Assembly: GCF_016807805.1 (NCBI RefSeq)
Contig: NZ_CP063362.1
Coordinates: 2,159,001 to 2,223,000, forward strand
Reading direction: 5' to 3'
DNA length: 64,000 bases
DNA from: Xanthobacter dioxanivorans
Lineage (GTDB): Bacteria; Pseudomonadota; Alphaproteobacteria; Rhizobiales; Xanthobacteraceae
Below are positions 33,626 to 42,583 of this stretch, in pieces (the first letter of the stretch is position 1; each line of letters opens with the position of its first letter). The translations under genes and the position numbers were made by a program. Under the pieces are notes generated by a model. The model did no database searches. It was not told where the DNA came from and was given only the letters and a program-made list of their open reading frames with translations.

Positions 33626-34843
33626 ATGGGCAAGGGAATCTTCGACGGCCTGAAGGTGGCCGATTTCACCTGGGCGGCGGCCGGGCCGATCATCACCAAG
33701 CAACTGTCCGACAATGGTGCGACGGTGATCAAGGTGGAGAGCTTCCAGCATCCGGACAGCATTCGCCTCGGCGGCCCGTTCACCGGCGACAGGCCGGGGA
33801 TCAACCGCAGCGGCTTCTTCGCCGATTTCCACAGTTCGAAGCTCAGCATCGCGGTCAATCTCGGCCACGAGCGGCGGGCGGAAATTATCCACCGGCTCGT
33901 GGAATGGGCGGACGTGGTGGCGGACAGCTTCCGCCCGGGCGTCATGGCTCAATGGGGCTTCGACTACGAGAGCCTGCGCAAGCTGAACCCGGGTGTCATC
34001 GCTCTGAGCTCCTCGCTCTACGGCGCGGACGGCCCTTGGGCCCGGCATCCGGGCTATGGCGCGCAGGGGCAGGCGCTGGCGGGCATCCACACCATGACCG
34101 GCTGGCCTGACCGGGATCCGGCCATGCCGAAGGGCGCCTATTCGGACTCGGTGTCGCCGCGGGCCGGAATGGCCGCCCTCGCCGCGGCCCTCATCCATCG
34201 CGAGAAGACGGGCGAGGGCCAGCAGATCGAGCTGTCGCAGATCGAAACCACGGTGAAGCTGCTCCAGCCGGAATTGCTTTACCAGCAGATCAGCGGGCGG
34301 GAGCCGAGCCGCAGCGGCAACTACAAGGAGGGGGTCATCGTCCACGGGGTCTATCCCTGCCGGGGCGATGAGCGCTGGATCGTCATCGAGGCCGGGACAA
34401 CGGCCCAGTGGGACGCGCTGTGCGAGGTTCTGGGTGATCGCGCCGCGCTTGAAGCGGTCCGGCACACCTACGGCCCGGTGGGACCGGACGGGGCATTCTG
34501 CGCCCTCGACGCCGAGATGGCGAAGCGCACTGCCGGCTGGGATGCGTTCGAGCTGATGGCGCGGCTGCGGCAGGCCGGCGTGCCGGCGGGCGTCGCCCTG
34601 AAGAGCTGCGACCTGCTGGAAGACGAGGTGCTCGCCCAGCGCAAGCATTTCTGGCCCCTGCACCACGCCGAGATGGGGACACTCAAGTATAACGGGCCCG
34701 CCTACCGCTTCTCGCGCACTCCGTCGGAGCTGCGCAGCGCCTCGCCCCTGCTCGGCGAGCACACCGAGGACGTGCTGACCGGGATACTCGGCTTCACGCG
34801 GGAGGATATCGACGCCTTCCGCGCATGCGGATTGCTCGACTGA
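33626..34843 (+). CDS. CaiB/BaiF family CoA-transferase, second of a pair
   Basis: A 405-residue class III CoA-transferase: FDGLKVADFTWAAAGPIITKQLSDNGATVIKVES, FHSSKLSIAVNLGHERRAE, FRPGVMAQWGFDYESLRKLNPG, SSLYGADGPWARHPGYGAQGQALAG, TGEGQQIELSQIE, GVPAGVALKSCDLLEDEVLAQRKHFW. It starts three bases after the preceding CaiB gene. The motif order is that of the BbsF/2-benzylsuccinate or CoA:phthalate branch. Together they should move CoA from a donor such as succinyl-CoA to the acid handled by the thiolase-like and Rieske enzymes. Confidence 0.89.
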   Translation: MGKGIFDGLKVADFTWAAAGPIITKQLSDNGATVIKVESFQHPDSIRLGGPFTGDRPGINRSGFFADFHSSKLSIAVNLGHERRAEIIHRLVEWADVVADSFRPGVMAQWGFDYESLRKLNPGVIALSSSLYGADGPWARHPGYGAQGQALAGIHTMTGWPDRDPAMPKGAYSDSVSPRAGMAALAAALIHREKTGEGQQIELSQIETTVKLLQPELLYQQISGREPSRSGNYKEGVIVHGVYPCRGDERWIVIEAGTTAQWDALCEVLGDRAALEAVRHTYGPVGPDGAFCALDAEMAKRTAGWDAFELMARLRQAGVPAGVALKSCDLLEDEVLAQRKHFWPLHHAEMGTLKYNGPAYRFSRTPSELRSASPLLGEHTEDVLTGILGFTREDIDAFRACGLLD

Positions 34844-34892
34844 CCGCGATGCCGCGGACCTTCGATCTCTTCGCAAGTGGCGGAATTCGCAC

Positions 34893-35846
34893 ATGACTTT
34901 GGACCTGAAAGCGCGCGTCAGCCAGATGCGCTATGAGAGCCCCACCGTGCTGTCGCTGGAGTTGGTCCCTGCGGAGCCGGGGGAGCGTTTCCCCGATTAT
35001 GGGCCGGGCGCGCACATCGACCTGGAGCTCGGCGGAACGCTGCGGCGGAGCTATTCCCTGCACGCGTTGCCCGATGGCGCGCGCTATGCCATCGCCGTTC
35101 ATCGCGCCCCCGACAGCCGTGGTGGATCGGCCTTTGTGCACGATAGGCTCCGCGTGGGCGACCTGGTTGCCATCTCCCGTCCAAAGAACAATTTCCGCCT
35201 CGACGAGACGGCGGAGCACACCGTCCTGATCGGCGGGGGGATCGGGGTTACGCCGCTCCTGTGCATGGCGCGGCGCCTCACGAAGATCGGCGCGAGCTGG
35301 ACCTTCCACCTCGCCGCGCGCAACAGGTCTTCGGCGGCGCTCCTGGTCGACCTCACGGCCCTTCACGGTGCCGGAGGCACTGTCGTCGCCCACTTCGACG
35401 ACGAGGCGGGCGGGTTCCTCGATCTCGCGCAGGTGGTGAAGAGCGCGCCGGCCGACTCGCACTTCTACTGTTGCGGGCCGATCCCCATGATGAACGCGTT
35501 CAAGGCGGCGACGTCAAAGGTGAACAGCCGCTTTGTTCATGTCGAATATTTTTCGGCGCAGGACGAGGTCGCGCGGGAGGGCGGGTTCGAGGTGGTTCTC
35601 GCGCGTCAGGGCAGGTCGCTTTTCATCCCGCCGGGCAAGACCATCCTCGAAATCCTCGTCCACGAGAAAGTCAACGTGCCGTTCGCCTGCTCGAACGGCG
35701 TCTGTGGCACATGTGAAACCCATGTCCTCGAAGGCACGCCGGACCACCGTGACTCGTTTCTCACCGACGACGAGAAGGCCGGGAACGCCAGCATGATGGT
35801 GTGCTGCTCCGGCTCCAGGACCGCCAGGCTGGTTCTGGATCTTTAA
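34893..35846 (+). CDS. Rieske oxygenase reductase (phthalate dioxygenase reductase/VanB type)
   Basis: A 317-residue flavin-iron-sulfur reductase with three domains in order: an FMN-binding barrel (RRSYSLHALPDGARYAIAVHR), an NAD(P)H domain (VLIGGGIGVTPLLCMARRL, FYCCGPIPMM) and a C-terminal plant-type [2Fe-2S] domain with C266, C271, C274 and C304 or C305 (CSNGVCGTCETHV). It takes electrons from NADH and passes them to the Rieske oxygenase at 31063. Forty-nine bases separate it from the CaiB gene. Assignment is firm from motifs and context. Confidence 0.94.
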   Translation: MTLDLKARVSQMRYESPTVLSLELVPAEPGERFPDYGPGAHIDLELGGTLRRSYSLHALPDGARYAIAVHRAPDSRGGSAFVHDRLRVGDLVAISRPKNNFRLDETAEHTVLIGGGIGVTPLLCMARRLTKIGASWTFHLAARNRSSAALLVDLTALHGAGGTVVAHFDDEAGGFLDLAQVVKSAPADSHFYCCGPIPMMNAFKAATSKVNSRFVHVEYFSAQDEVAREGGFEVVLARQGRSLFIPPGKTILEILVHEKVNVPFACSNGVCGTCETHVLEGTPDHRDSFLTDDEKAGNASMMVCCSGSRTARLVLDL

Positions 35847-35944
35847 GCCGGTGTTCTTCAGCCGCCAAGGTGGAAGGGGTTTCCACCCGTTGGGCGCCCG
35901 GTGAATGGCATTGTATGATCCAATGTTGGTCCGATTTAACTCTT

Positions 35945-37141
35945 TCAATTTGTGTTGAACTTCTTGATTTCGGGCTTCGCCCGCGCCTTCTCCGGCGGCC
36001 AGACCGTCACCAGGGCGTCGCCCTGGAACTGCGTGACAACCGTGTCCCGGCCCTTGTTGCGGCCATTCTCATCGAAGGCGACATAATCGGAGGCGACGAT
36101 CATCTGGCTCTTGTCGATCTTGAGCTGGCGCAGGGATGCCGCGATGTCCTCGGACGTGAACCCCTTCGCCTCGTCCAGTGCCCTGAGCGCCACCAGGGTG
36201 CCGAAATAGCCGAGGGCCGAATTCAGCGTCAGGGGCTGGTTGAACTTCTTCTCGAACGCTTGGCTCACCGCAATGGCCGCCGGCAGGTCACCGGCAAACG
36301 GGGTGACCGCGAACTGGCCGTCCACCAGCTTGCCCAGTTCCGCCCGCAGCTTGGGATCGCCCGACATGCCGCCGGTGCCGATCACCACGGGATGGAAGTC
36401 GAATTGCTCATAGGCCTTGGAGGCCAGCACGCCGGCGCGGAAATAGCCCACCTGGATCACCACGTCAGGCCGCGACGCCTTCAGCTTCAGAGCCGGCTGC
36501 AGGAGCTCCTGGGCAGCGGCGCCATACTCGATGAAGGCGGTGAGCGTGAGGTCCTTGCGCTTGGCCAGCTCGGCCTTCAGCAGCCGGCCCATCTCGATGC
36601 CGTATTCGTTGTCCGGCACGAGGACGGCGACCCGGGTCAGTTCCGGCTTGGTCTGATGGATCATCTCCAGCGCGTTCATGATCCCGTCCACGTAATCGCT
36701 GTCGATCACCGTCGCCGACCAGGTCCATTTCAGCTTGCCATTGGTCATGGCTTCGTTCTGCGGGATCGTATTGATGTGCGGCACGCCGTATTTCTCCGCC
36801 ACCTGCGACAGCGGCAGCGTCTCGTTCGAGGTTGCCGCGCCCATGACGAGGACGACCTTGCCCTCATTGATGAGCCGTTCGGTTTCGCCCACAGCGTTGA
36901 TCGGCTTGCTCTGCGTGTCGCCCTTGACGAGCTCGACCTGGATGCCGCCGTGGTTCTTCAGTCCGCCGGCGGCATTGATCTGCTCGATGGCGAGCTCGGT
37001 CCCGCGCATGCCATCGCCGCCGCCCACGGCGCCGGCCCCGGTGAGGGCGTAGACCGCACCGACCTTGACCGTTTCGGCATGGACGCCGGCGGCGGCGATG
37101 GTCAGTGCCGCTCCGAATAGAATGGCGCTCAGTCGTTTCAT
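35945..37141 (-). CDS. ABC transporter solute-binding protein, probable protocatechuate-type importer
   Basis: A 398-residue periplasmic protein with a clear signal peptide (MKRLSAILFGAALTIAAAGVHA, cleaved before ETVKVG). The mature part has YALTGAGAVGGGDGMRGTELAIEQINAAGG, TNETLPLSQV-like SNETLPLSQVAEKYGVPH, and YGIEMGRLLKAELAKRKD, all HAAT-type features. It is the last gene of the importer operon 40421-35945 that follows pcaCHG in the same orientation. In Sinorhizobium meliloti PcaQ controls a similar importer (PcaMNVWX) for protocatechuate, which makes that the leading guess for the substrate. Confidence 0.9.
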   Translation of the reverse strand: MKRLSAILFGAALTIAAAGVHAETVKVGAVYALTGAGAVGGGDGMRGTELAIEQINAAGGLKNHGGIQVELVKGDTQSKPINAVGETERLINEGKVVLVMGAATSNETLPLSQVAEKYGVPHINTIPQNEAMTNGKLKWTWSATVIDSDYVDGIMNALEMIHQTKPELTRVAVLVPDNEYGIEMGRLLKAELAKRKDLTLTAFIEYGAAAQELLQPALKLKASRPDVVIQVGYFRAGVLASKAYEQFDFHPVVIGTGGMSGDPKLRAELGKLVDGQFAVTPFAGDLPAAIAVSQAFEKKFNQPLTLNSALGYFGTLVALRALDEAKGFTSEDIAASLRQLKIDKSQMIVASDYVAFDENGRNKGRDTVVTQFQGDALVTVWPPEKARAKPEIKKFNTN

Positions 37142-37167
37142 GGTCGTTCCCTTCCCGCCTTTGTGGC

Positions 37168-37878
37168 CTAAATTCCGAGATAGGCCTGCTTGACCCTTGG
37201 GTTCCGCGCCAGGTCGCCGGCAGGTCCGTCGAGGGCGAAATGACCGTGTTCCAGCACGTAGCCATGATGCGCCACGTCCAGAGCCAGCGCCGTGTTCTGC
37301 TCCACCACCAGGATGGTCATGCCCTGCGCCGCGAGCAGGCGAACCGCCTGGAAGATCTCGTCGACGACCAGGGGGGCGAGGCCGAGGCTGGTCTCGTCGA
37401 GCAGCAGCAGGCGCGGCGATGCCATCAGCGCCCTGGCGATGGCCACCATCTGCTGCTCGCCGCCGGACAGCGTGCCGGCGAGCTGGGACTGCCGCTCGCG
37501 CAGCTTGGGGAACAGCTCGAACACGAGCGCGAGGTTTTCCGCACGCTTCGCCCGGCCGGCTGGAGAGGACGAGCCCACGAGCAGGTTTTCGTGGACGGTC
37601 ATGGTCGGAAACAGGCGGCGGCCTTCGGGCACCTGCACCAGCCCGGCGGCGACGATCTCCTCCGCCGGCAGCCGCGTGATGTCCCGGCCGTCATAGCGCG
37701 TCGTGCCGCGCTCGGCCCGGATGATCCCGGAGATCACGCGCAACAGCGTGGTCTTGCCGGCGCCGTTCGCTCCGATCAGGGCGGTGATGCTGCCCGCCTC
37801 GATGGCGAGGGCCACATCCCGCAGCACCGGAACATCGCCATACCCGGCAAACAGGCCTTCGACTTCAAGCAGGGGCAT
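37168..37878 (-). CDS. ABC transporter ATP-binding protein, LivF type
   Basis: A 236-residue ATPase: Walker A LIGANGAGKTTL, LivF hallmark VPEGRRLFPTMTVHENLLVG, signature LSGGEQQMVAIARALM, Walker B LLLLDETSLGLAP (Thr-Ser after the Glu instead of Pro-Ser or Pro-Thr), switch region VVEQNTALAL. The ATG at 37878 (MPLLEVEGL) lies inside the end of the LivG-type gene. Part of the importer operon downstream of the pca genes. Confidence 0.93.
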   Translation of the reverse strand: MPLLEVEGLFAGYGDVPVLRDVALAIEAGSITALIGANGAGKTTLLRVISGIIRAERGTTRYDGRDITRLPAEEIVAAGLVQVPEGRRLFPTMTVHENLLVGSSSPAGRAKRAENLALVFELFPKLRERQSQLAGTLSGGEQQMVAIARALMASPRLLLLDETSLGLAPLVVDEIFQAVRLLAAQGMTILVVEQNTALALDVAHHGYVLEHGHFALDGPAGDLARNPRVKQAYLGI

Positions 37879-38602
37879 GGGTGTTTCTCCTGCCCAAATA
37901 GGCCTCGATGACCTTGTCGTTGGCGGCCACCACCGCCGGCACGCCCTCGGCGATCTTGCGGCCGCTCGCCATGACGACGATGCGATCCGAAAGCGACATG
38001 ATCGCCCGCATGACATGCTCGACGATGAGAAGCGCGATTCCCTCCCGCCTGAGGCCGGCGAGGATCTCCATGATCTCGTCGATTTCGGCCGGGGTCAGGC
38101 CGGCCATGACCTCGTCGAGCAGCAGCACGCGCGGACGGGTGGCGAGCGCGCGCGCGACCTCAAGGCGCTTCTTCTCGGGAAGGGCGAGATTGCGGGCGAG
38201 GATCGAGGCGCGGTGGTCGAGCTTGACCCGCTCCAGCACCGCGCGGGCCTGACCGCGCGCATCGGACACCGGCTTGTTGGGCCCGACCACGCCGGCGACT
38301 ACGTTCTCGAGCACGGACACGTCGCGGAACGGCTGGACGATCTGGAAGGTCCGGCCGATGCCCATCCGCGCGAGACGATGCGGTGGCTGGCCGGTGATGT
38401 CCCTGCCGTCGAAGGTGATGGTTCCCGCAGTCGGGCGGTGAAAGCCGGAGATGGTCTCGAACATGGTGGTCTTGCCGGCGCCGTTCGGACCGATCAGGCC
38501 GAGGATCTCGCCCTCATGCAGGTCGAACGAGACATTGTCGACCGCGCGCAGGCCGCCGAACCAGCGGGACACCTCGCGGACTTGAAGCAGCGGCCGGGTC
38601 AT
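37865..38602 (-). CDS. ABC transporter ATP-binding protein, LivG type
   Basis: A 245-residue ATPase: Walker [35 protein letters not shown], signature [16 protein letters not shown] (the relaxed LivG form), Walker [14 protein letters not shown] (Val where Pro is usual), switch His in [10 protein letters not shown]. Its ATG overlaps the stop of the LivM-type gene by four bases and its stop overlaps the LivF-type start, showing tight translational coupling. Confidence 0.93.
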   Translation of the reverse strand: MTRPLLQVREVSRWFGGLRAVDNVSFDLHEGEILGLIGPNGAGKTTMFETISGFHRPTAGTITFDGRDITGQPPHRLARMGIGRTFQIVQPFRDVSVLENVVAGVVGPNKPVSDARGQARAVLERVKLDHRASILARNLALPEKKRLEVARALATRPRVLLLDEVMAGLTPAEIDEIMEILAGLRREGIALLIVEHVMRAIMSLSDRIVVMASGRKIAEGVPAVVAANDKVIEAYLGRRNTHAPA

Positions 38603-39549
38603 TTGGACCTCCGGGCAAAGGCGTCGGTGATGAGGCCCCAGAGCCCCTGCGGGGCAAGGCGCATCACCAGGATGAGGATCGCGCCATAGGCGATCAGGTG
38701 CACGCCAACCAAGCGTCCGCCGAGCATCCCGCGCAGGGCTTCCGTGGCCGGAACCAGCACCGCGGCACCGAGGAGCGGGCCGAACAAGGTGCCGAGGCCG
38801 CCGACGAAGGCGAACACCAGGGCGTCGATGGACACCGGCACGCCGAGCACCGATTCCGGATCGATGAACAGGACGTAATTGGCGTAGATCGGCCCGACCA
38901 GAGCCGCAAGAGCACCGCTGATGGCCGCCGCCACCACCTTGCCCCACACCACGTCGATGCCGAGCGCGGCCGCCGCGCGCTCGTTTTCGCGGATCGACAG
39001 GAAGACATAGCCGAGCCGCGATCGGTGAACAGCCAGGATCACCGCGCCGACGATGGCGAGAACACCGAGGGCGGCGTAGCAGAAGCCGAGCTTCGAGGCG
39101 AACTGGAGAGAGGCAAAGCCCGGCCGGGCGGGAATCGAGAGGCCGTTCGCCCCGCCAAGGGCCGGGATGTTGCTCACCACATGCAGTGCCATCTCCGCCA
39201 CGGCCAGCGTCACCAAGGCGAAATAGACCCCGGACAGGCGGCGGCGGAAGACCACGTATCCGAGCCCTGCTGCGAGGGCGCCGCCGGAGGCCACGGCGCA
39301 TAGCAGTCCGATCCACGGGTTGACGCCGAGCCGCAGGTAGAGCGCGGTGGAGACATAGGCGCCCGCGCCCACGAACAGGGCGTGGCCGAGGGACATCTGC
39401 CCCGCCATGCCGCCCAGGAGGTTCCAGGCGAGGGCGATGGACCCGTAGAGCGCGACGAGGATGAGGACGTGCTGCCCATAGACCGGCAGCATCGGTGCCA
39501 GCACCGCCGTCACTGCCAGCACCGCGAAGAAGCCGAAACCCTGTTTCAT
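38599..39549 (-). CDS. ABC transporter permease, LivM type
   Basis: A 316-residue inner-membrane permease with about nine hydrophobic segments. LivM marks are ALAWNLLGGMAGQMSLGHALFVGAGAYVSTALYLRLG, YFALVTLAVAEMALHV, IRENERAAAALGIDVVWGK, GLGTLFGPLLGAAVLVPATEALR. The ATG chosen (MKQGFGFFAV) overlaps the LivH-type stop by four bases; the open frame farther upstream is not family-like. Confidence 0.93.
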   Translation of the reverse strand: MKQGFGFFAVLAVTAVLAPMLPVYGQHVLILVALYGSIALAWNLLGGMAGQMSLGHALFVGAGAYVSTALYLRLGVNPWIGLLCAVASGGALAAGLGYVVFRRRLSGVYFALVTLAVAEMALHVVSNIPALGGANGLSIPARPGFASLQFASKLGFCYAALGVLAIVGAVILAVHRSRLGYVFLSIRENERAAAALGIDVVWGKVVAAAISGALAALVGPIYANYVLFIDPESVLGVPVSIDALVFAFVGGLGTLFGPLLGAAVLVPATEALRGMLGGRLVGVHLIAYGAILILVMRLAPQGLWGLITDAFARRSK

Positions 39550-40421
39550 AGGCGGCGCCCCCCGAGCAGACCTTCGGGTTTGAACAGAAGAAACAGGATG
39601 AAGATGGCGTAGGTAATGATGAAATTGATGGAGCCGCCAGTCAGGAGGCCGCCCACCGCCTCGACCACGCCGACGATGAAGCCACCGAGAAGGGCACCGA
39701 GGAAGTTGCCCATGCTGCCGAGCACGACGACAATGAAGGAGGTCAGCGTGAAGCTCGCTCCGACCGTGGGGGTGATGTAGCTGAACGGCGCGATCAGCGG
39801 AGCGACGAGACCGAGGGAGCCAACGCCAATGCAGAAGGCCAGCATGTACATGCGGTCCACCTTGACGCCGCACATGCGCGCCGCATCGCGGTCCTGCGCG
39901 GCGGCGCGGATCTGCCGGCCGGTTTCGGTGCGGTGCAGGAACCAGTAGAGCCCAAGGCAGACGATGATGGAGACGCCGCCGGCGATCACCGCTGCGGTCT
40001 GGACGAACACCGCGTCGAACGCGAATACGCCGGAGGCAACCGTCGAGGGAATGGTGTGCACGTCGGCGGAGAAGATCGCGAGCATCAGGTTCTGGAGGAT
40101 GAGCGACAGGCCGAGGGTGACGACGATCTGGTTGTGCTCGGGAGCGTCGAGAATGGGAGCGACCAGGCTCCTGTAGGTGAAGGCGGCCGCCAGGGTCACG
40201 ATCGGCAGGGCCAGCACCAGCGACAGATACGGGTCGAAGCCGAGCAGCTTGGCGCCCAGATACGTCACGTATAGGCCAACGGCGAGAAAGTCGCCGTGCG
40301 CGAAGTTGACGATCCGGAGGACCCCGAAGGTGAGCGTCAATCCGACCGCGACGATGGCATATACGGCCCCGCGCAGCATTCCGTCTGCGAAGGCCTGCGG
40401 CAGGAGCGGCAGCAGGTCCAT
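39546..40421 (-). CDS. ABC transporter permease, LivH type
   Basis: A 291-residue inner-membrane permease: LTLTFGVLRIVNFAHGDFLAVGLYVTYLG, IVVTLGLSLILQNLML, QDRDAARMCGVKVDRMYMLAF, VVLGSMGNFLGALLGGFIVGVVEAVGG, LLFKPEGLLGGRRL. First gene of the importer operon. The 245-base gap between it and pcaG contains no gene that I can support and probably carries the importer promoter; I found no copy of the known PcaQ box there. Confidence 0.93.
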   Translation of the reverse strand: MDLLPLLPQAFADGMLRGAVYAIVAVGLTLTFGVLRIVNFAHGDFLAVGLYVTYLGAKLLGFDPYLSLVLALPIVTLAAAFTYRSLVAPILDAPEHNQIVVTLGLSLILQNLMLAIFSADVHTIPSTVASGVFAFDAVFVQTAAVIAGGVSIIVCLGLYWFLHRTETGRQIRAAAQDRDAARMCGVKVDRMYMLAFCIGVGSLGLVAPLIAPFSYITPTVGASFTLTSFIVVVLGSMGNFLGALLGGFIVGVVEAVGGLLTGGSINFIITYAIFILFLLFKPEGLLGGRRL

Positions 40422-40666
40422 CACGGCCTCCCGCGCGCGTGCAGTGTCTCCAAGGAACTCACTGTGTCCTCCCCGTATTCTCGTTGTCGGCCGCGACGAC
40501 ACCGCTCAGGCGGCGGACTGCGGCCTTGGTGCCTCTGCTGAGGAATGAACCGGCAACGGCCCTCTCGCCCCGGCCCGTCGTCGCCGGGGGACGGATCGCG
40601 GCGCCCCGTTGACGCGGGGGCGGGCAACACGCCTTTCCGACACGCAGGCCTTCGGGACGAGCCAGC

Positions 40667-41257
40667 TCACATGTCGAAGAACACGGTCTCATTCTCGCCC
40701 TGGAGGCGGATGTCGTGGCGATAGATCACGGCCCCCTCCGCCTCGCTGCGCCGGGCCACCAGGGTTTCGCGGCGCCCGGCCTGCTCGATGGCCTTCAGCA
40801 CGGGATCCGCGGCGTTCGCCTCGGCCTCGTCGGAGAAGTACATGCGGGTGTGCAGGTGGATGTTGATGCCGCGGGCGAAAATCAGAAGCGAGACGTGGGG
40901 CGCCTGCGGCCGGCCGTCGCGCCAGGGCAGCACCCCTGGCCTGATGGTCTCGAACGACCACAGGCCGGTGGCGAAATCCGCGGCCGCGCGGCCGAAGCCG
41001 AGGAAGCCGGGATTGTCGTGGCGGCCTTCGGCGTCCGCCTGCCACAGCTCGATCAGGGCGTCCTTCACCGGCTGGCCCGAGCCGTCCCAGACCATGCCTT
41101 CGATGCGGATGCGCTCGCCCGGGACACCGCCCGGGGCGATGACGGAGAGGTCCTCCTGGGTGCGGACGGGAAGCCCGGCCACCGCCGGCACGGTTCCGAT
41201 ATGCACGTAGGGACCGCCGGTCTGGGACGGCGTCTCCTTCAGATAGGCGACCGGCAT
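40667..41257 (-). CDS. pcaG: protocatechuate 3,4-dioxygenase, alpha subunit
   Basis: A 196-residue protein of the intradiol dioxygenase fold: KETPSQTGGPYVHIG at the start, ALIELWQADAEGRHDNPGF, LWSFETIRPGVLPWRDGRPQAPHVSLLIFARGINIHLHTRMYF. In the alpha subunit the iron ligands are not conserved; it shapes the active site with PcaH. The ATG shares one base with the pcaH stop. The enzyme opens the protocatechuate ring between the two hydroxyls to give 3-carboxy-cis,cis-muconate. Confidence 0.96.
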   Translation of the reverse strand: MPVAYLKETPSQTGGPYVHIGTVPAVAGLPVRTQEDLSVIAPGGVPGERIRIEGMVWDGSGQPVKDALIELWQADAEGRHDNPGFLGFGRAAADFATGLWSFETIRPGVLPWRDGRPQAPHVSLLIFARGINIHLHTRMYFSDEAEANAADPVLKAIEQAGRRETLVARRSEAEGAVIYRHDIRLQGENETVFFDM

Positions 41258-41982
41258 CACATCCCCTCCCTCTTGTTCTCGAAGAACGTCTGCCGGCGTC
41301 CGCGCAGCACGATGTCGAAGCGAAAGGCCAGGGCGTCGAACGGCATCTGCTGGCCCATGTCGAGCCTCGCGACGAGCGCTTCGATGGCCGCCTTGTCCGG
41401 CAGGGTGTTCACGATGGGGCACAAAGGAATGAGCGGGTCGCCCTCGAAGTAGAATTGCGAGATCAGCCGCTGCACGAAGGCTTCGCCGAAGAGCGAGAAG
41501 TGGATGTGCGCCGGGCGCCAGTCGGAGCCATGGTTGCGCCAGGGATAGGGGCCGGGGCGGATGGTGCGGAAGAAGTAGCGGCCTTCCGGATCGGTCATGC
41601 AGCGGCCGGTGCCGCCGAAATTGTCGTCGAGGGGGGCGAGATAGCTGTCGTTCTTGTGGCGGTAGCGGCCGCCGGCATTGGCCTGCCACACCTCGATGAG
41701 GGTGTTGGGCACGGGCCGGCCGGTCTCGTCCAGCACCCGCCCGTGCACCACGATGCGCTCGCCGATGGCTTCGCCGCCATGGGAGAAGTTGCGGATGAGG
41801 TCGTTGTCCAGCGGGTCGAGGCCGGAGCGGGGGAAGACGGGCCCGCTTCTCTCGCCGATGCCCTGCTCCAGGGACACGAGGGCGCAGCGGGGCGAGCGAA
41901 GGACGCTGGTCTTGTAGCCCGGGGTGAAGGCGGGCGGATGCCGGTTGCGGTCGCGGCGGATGAAATCCCCCGTCTCAATCAT
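41257..41982 (-). CDS. pcaH: protocatechuate 3,4-dioxygenase, beta (iron-binding) subunit
   Basis: A 241-residue intradiol dioxygenase. The ferric ligands are visible: a Tyr in [14 protein letters not shown] and, with the exact 13- and 15-residue spacing of Pseudomonas PcaH, the Tyr of GPYPW and the two His of [29 protein letters not shown] is the family signature. ATG at 41982 is preceded by a GGAGG. Forms the (alpha-beta) enzyme with PcaG and is coupled to it by a one-base overlap. Confidence 0.97.
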   Translation of the reverse strand: MIETGDFIRRDRNRHPPAFTPGYKTSVLRSPRCALVSLEQGIGERSGPVFPRSGLDPLDNDLIRNFSHGGEAIGERIVVHGRVLDETGRPVPNTLIEVWQANAGGRYRHKNDSYLAPLDDNFGGTGRCMTDPEGRYFFRTIRPGPYPWRNHGSDWRPAHIHFSLFGEAFVQRLISQFYFEGDPLIPLCPIVNTLPDKAAIEALVARLDMGQQMPFDALAFRFDIVLRGRRQTFFENKREGM

Positions 41983-42397
41983 GGTTTCCTCCCTGTTGTT
42001 TGGTATCGTCCCGGGCTTCGGCATAGACGGTCTTGGCGATCTTGTAGGCGCGGTTCGCCGCCGGCACGCCGGCATAAACGGCCACGTGCATGAGGGCCTC
42101 GGCCACATCCTCGGCGCTGGCGCCGGTGTTGCGGGTGGCGCGCACGTGCATGGCCACCTCCTCGTCATGGCCAAGGGCGGCGAGGAGGGCGATGGTGATC
42201 ATGGAGCGCTCGCGCCTTGTCAGGTTCGGCCGGGCCCACACCGAACCCCAGGCTCCCTCGGTGATGAAAGTCTGGAAGCCCTCGTCCAGGGCGGTGGTGC
42301 CCGTCTCCGCCGCGTCCACATGGGCCTCCCCAAGCACCGCGCGGCGCGTCGCCATTCCGGTGGTCCAGAGCAAGGAGCGGTCGGAGAGGGAAGGCAC
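41975..42397 (-). CDS. pcaC: 4-carboxymuconolactone decarboxylase
   Basis: A 140-residue protein of the carboxymuconolactone decarboxylase family: [97 protein letters not shown]. It converts 4-carboxymuconolactone to beta-ketoadipate enol-lactone. A GTG start with GAGGA upstream is preferred; an in-frame ATG at 42481 would add 28 residues without homology. First gene of pcaCHG. The intermediate cycloisomerase (pcaB) and enol-lactone hydrolase (pcaD) are not in the window. Confidence 0.94.
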   Translation of the reverse strand: MPSLSDRSLLWTTGMATRRAVLGEAHVDAAETGTTALDEGFQTFITEGAWGSVWARPNLTRRERSMITIALLAALGHDEEVAMHVRATRNTGASAEDVAEALMHVAVYAGVPAANRAYKIAKTVYAEARDDTKQQGGNHD

Positions 42398-42495
42398 GGC
42401 GGGTTCCTCGATGTGGCGAAGAAAGGGAGATGGAACTGACACCGCAAGGATCGAAAGCCGGCGAGGGACCCGCAGGCCCACCGGCCGCTAGCAGC

Positions 42496-42510
42496 AATGG
42501 TCCATCCAAT
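42496..42510. promoter_or_regulatory. FCD-GntR-type operator candidate (one mismatch) near pca genes
   Basis: AATGGTCCATCCAAT differs from AATGG-N5-CCATT in one arm base. It lies in the pcaC-pcaQ divergent gap, 99 bases before the pcaC start. No ATAACC-N4-GGTTAA box of PcaQ type was found in this gap. Confidence 0.4.
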
Positions 42511-42583
42511 ATTTCATTCTGTTTTCGTCATGGAAAATGATATTTTCGCATTTTAACATGCAGAGTTGATATGGATGGTGCGG

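Noticed and set aside
35915..35940. ATCCAATGTTGGTCC near the convergent end of the oxygenase reductase gene, similar to operator half-sites
   Set aside because: The arms are in outward order (CCAA-TG-TTGG) and it lies between two gene ends, not before a start, so it is not counted with the AATGG-N5-CCATT sites.
40602..40622. CGCCCC/GGGGCG hairpin after pcaG
   Set aside because: Six-base stem with an eight-base loop in very GC-rich DNA; too weak to call a terminator.
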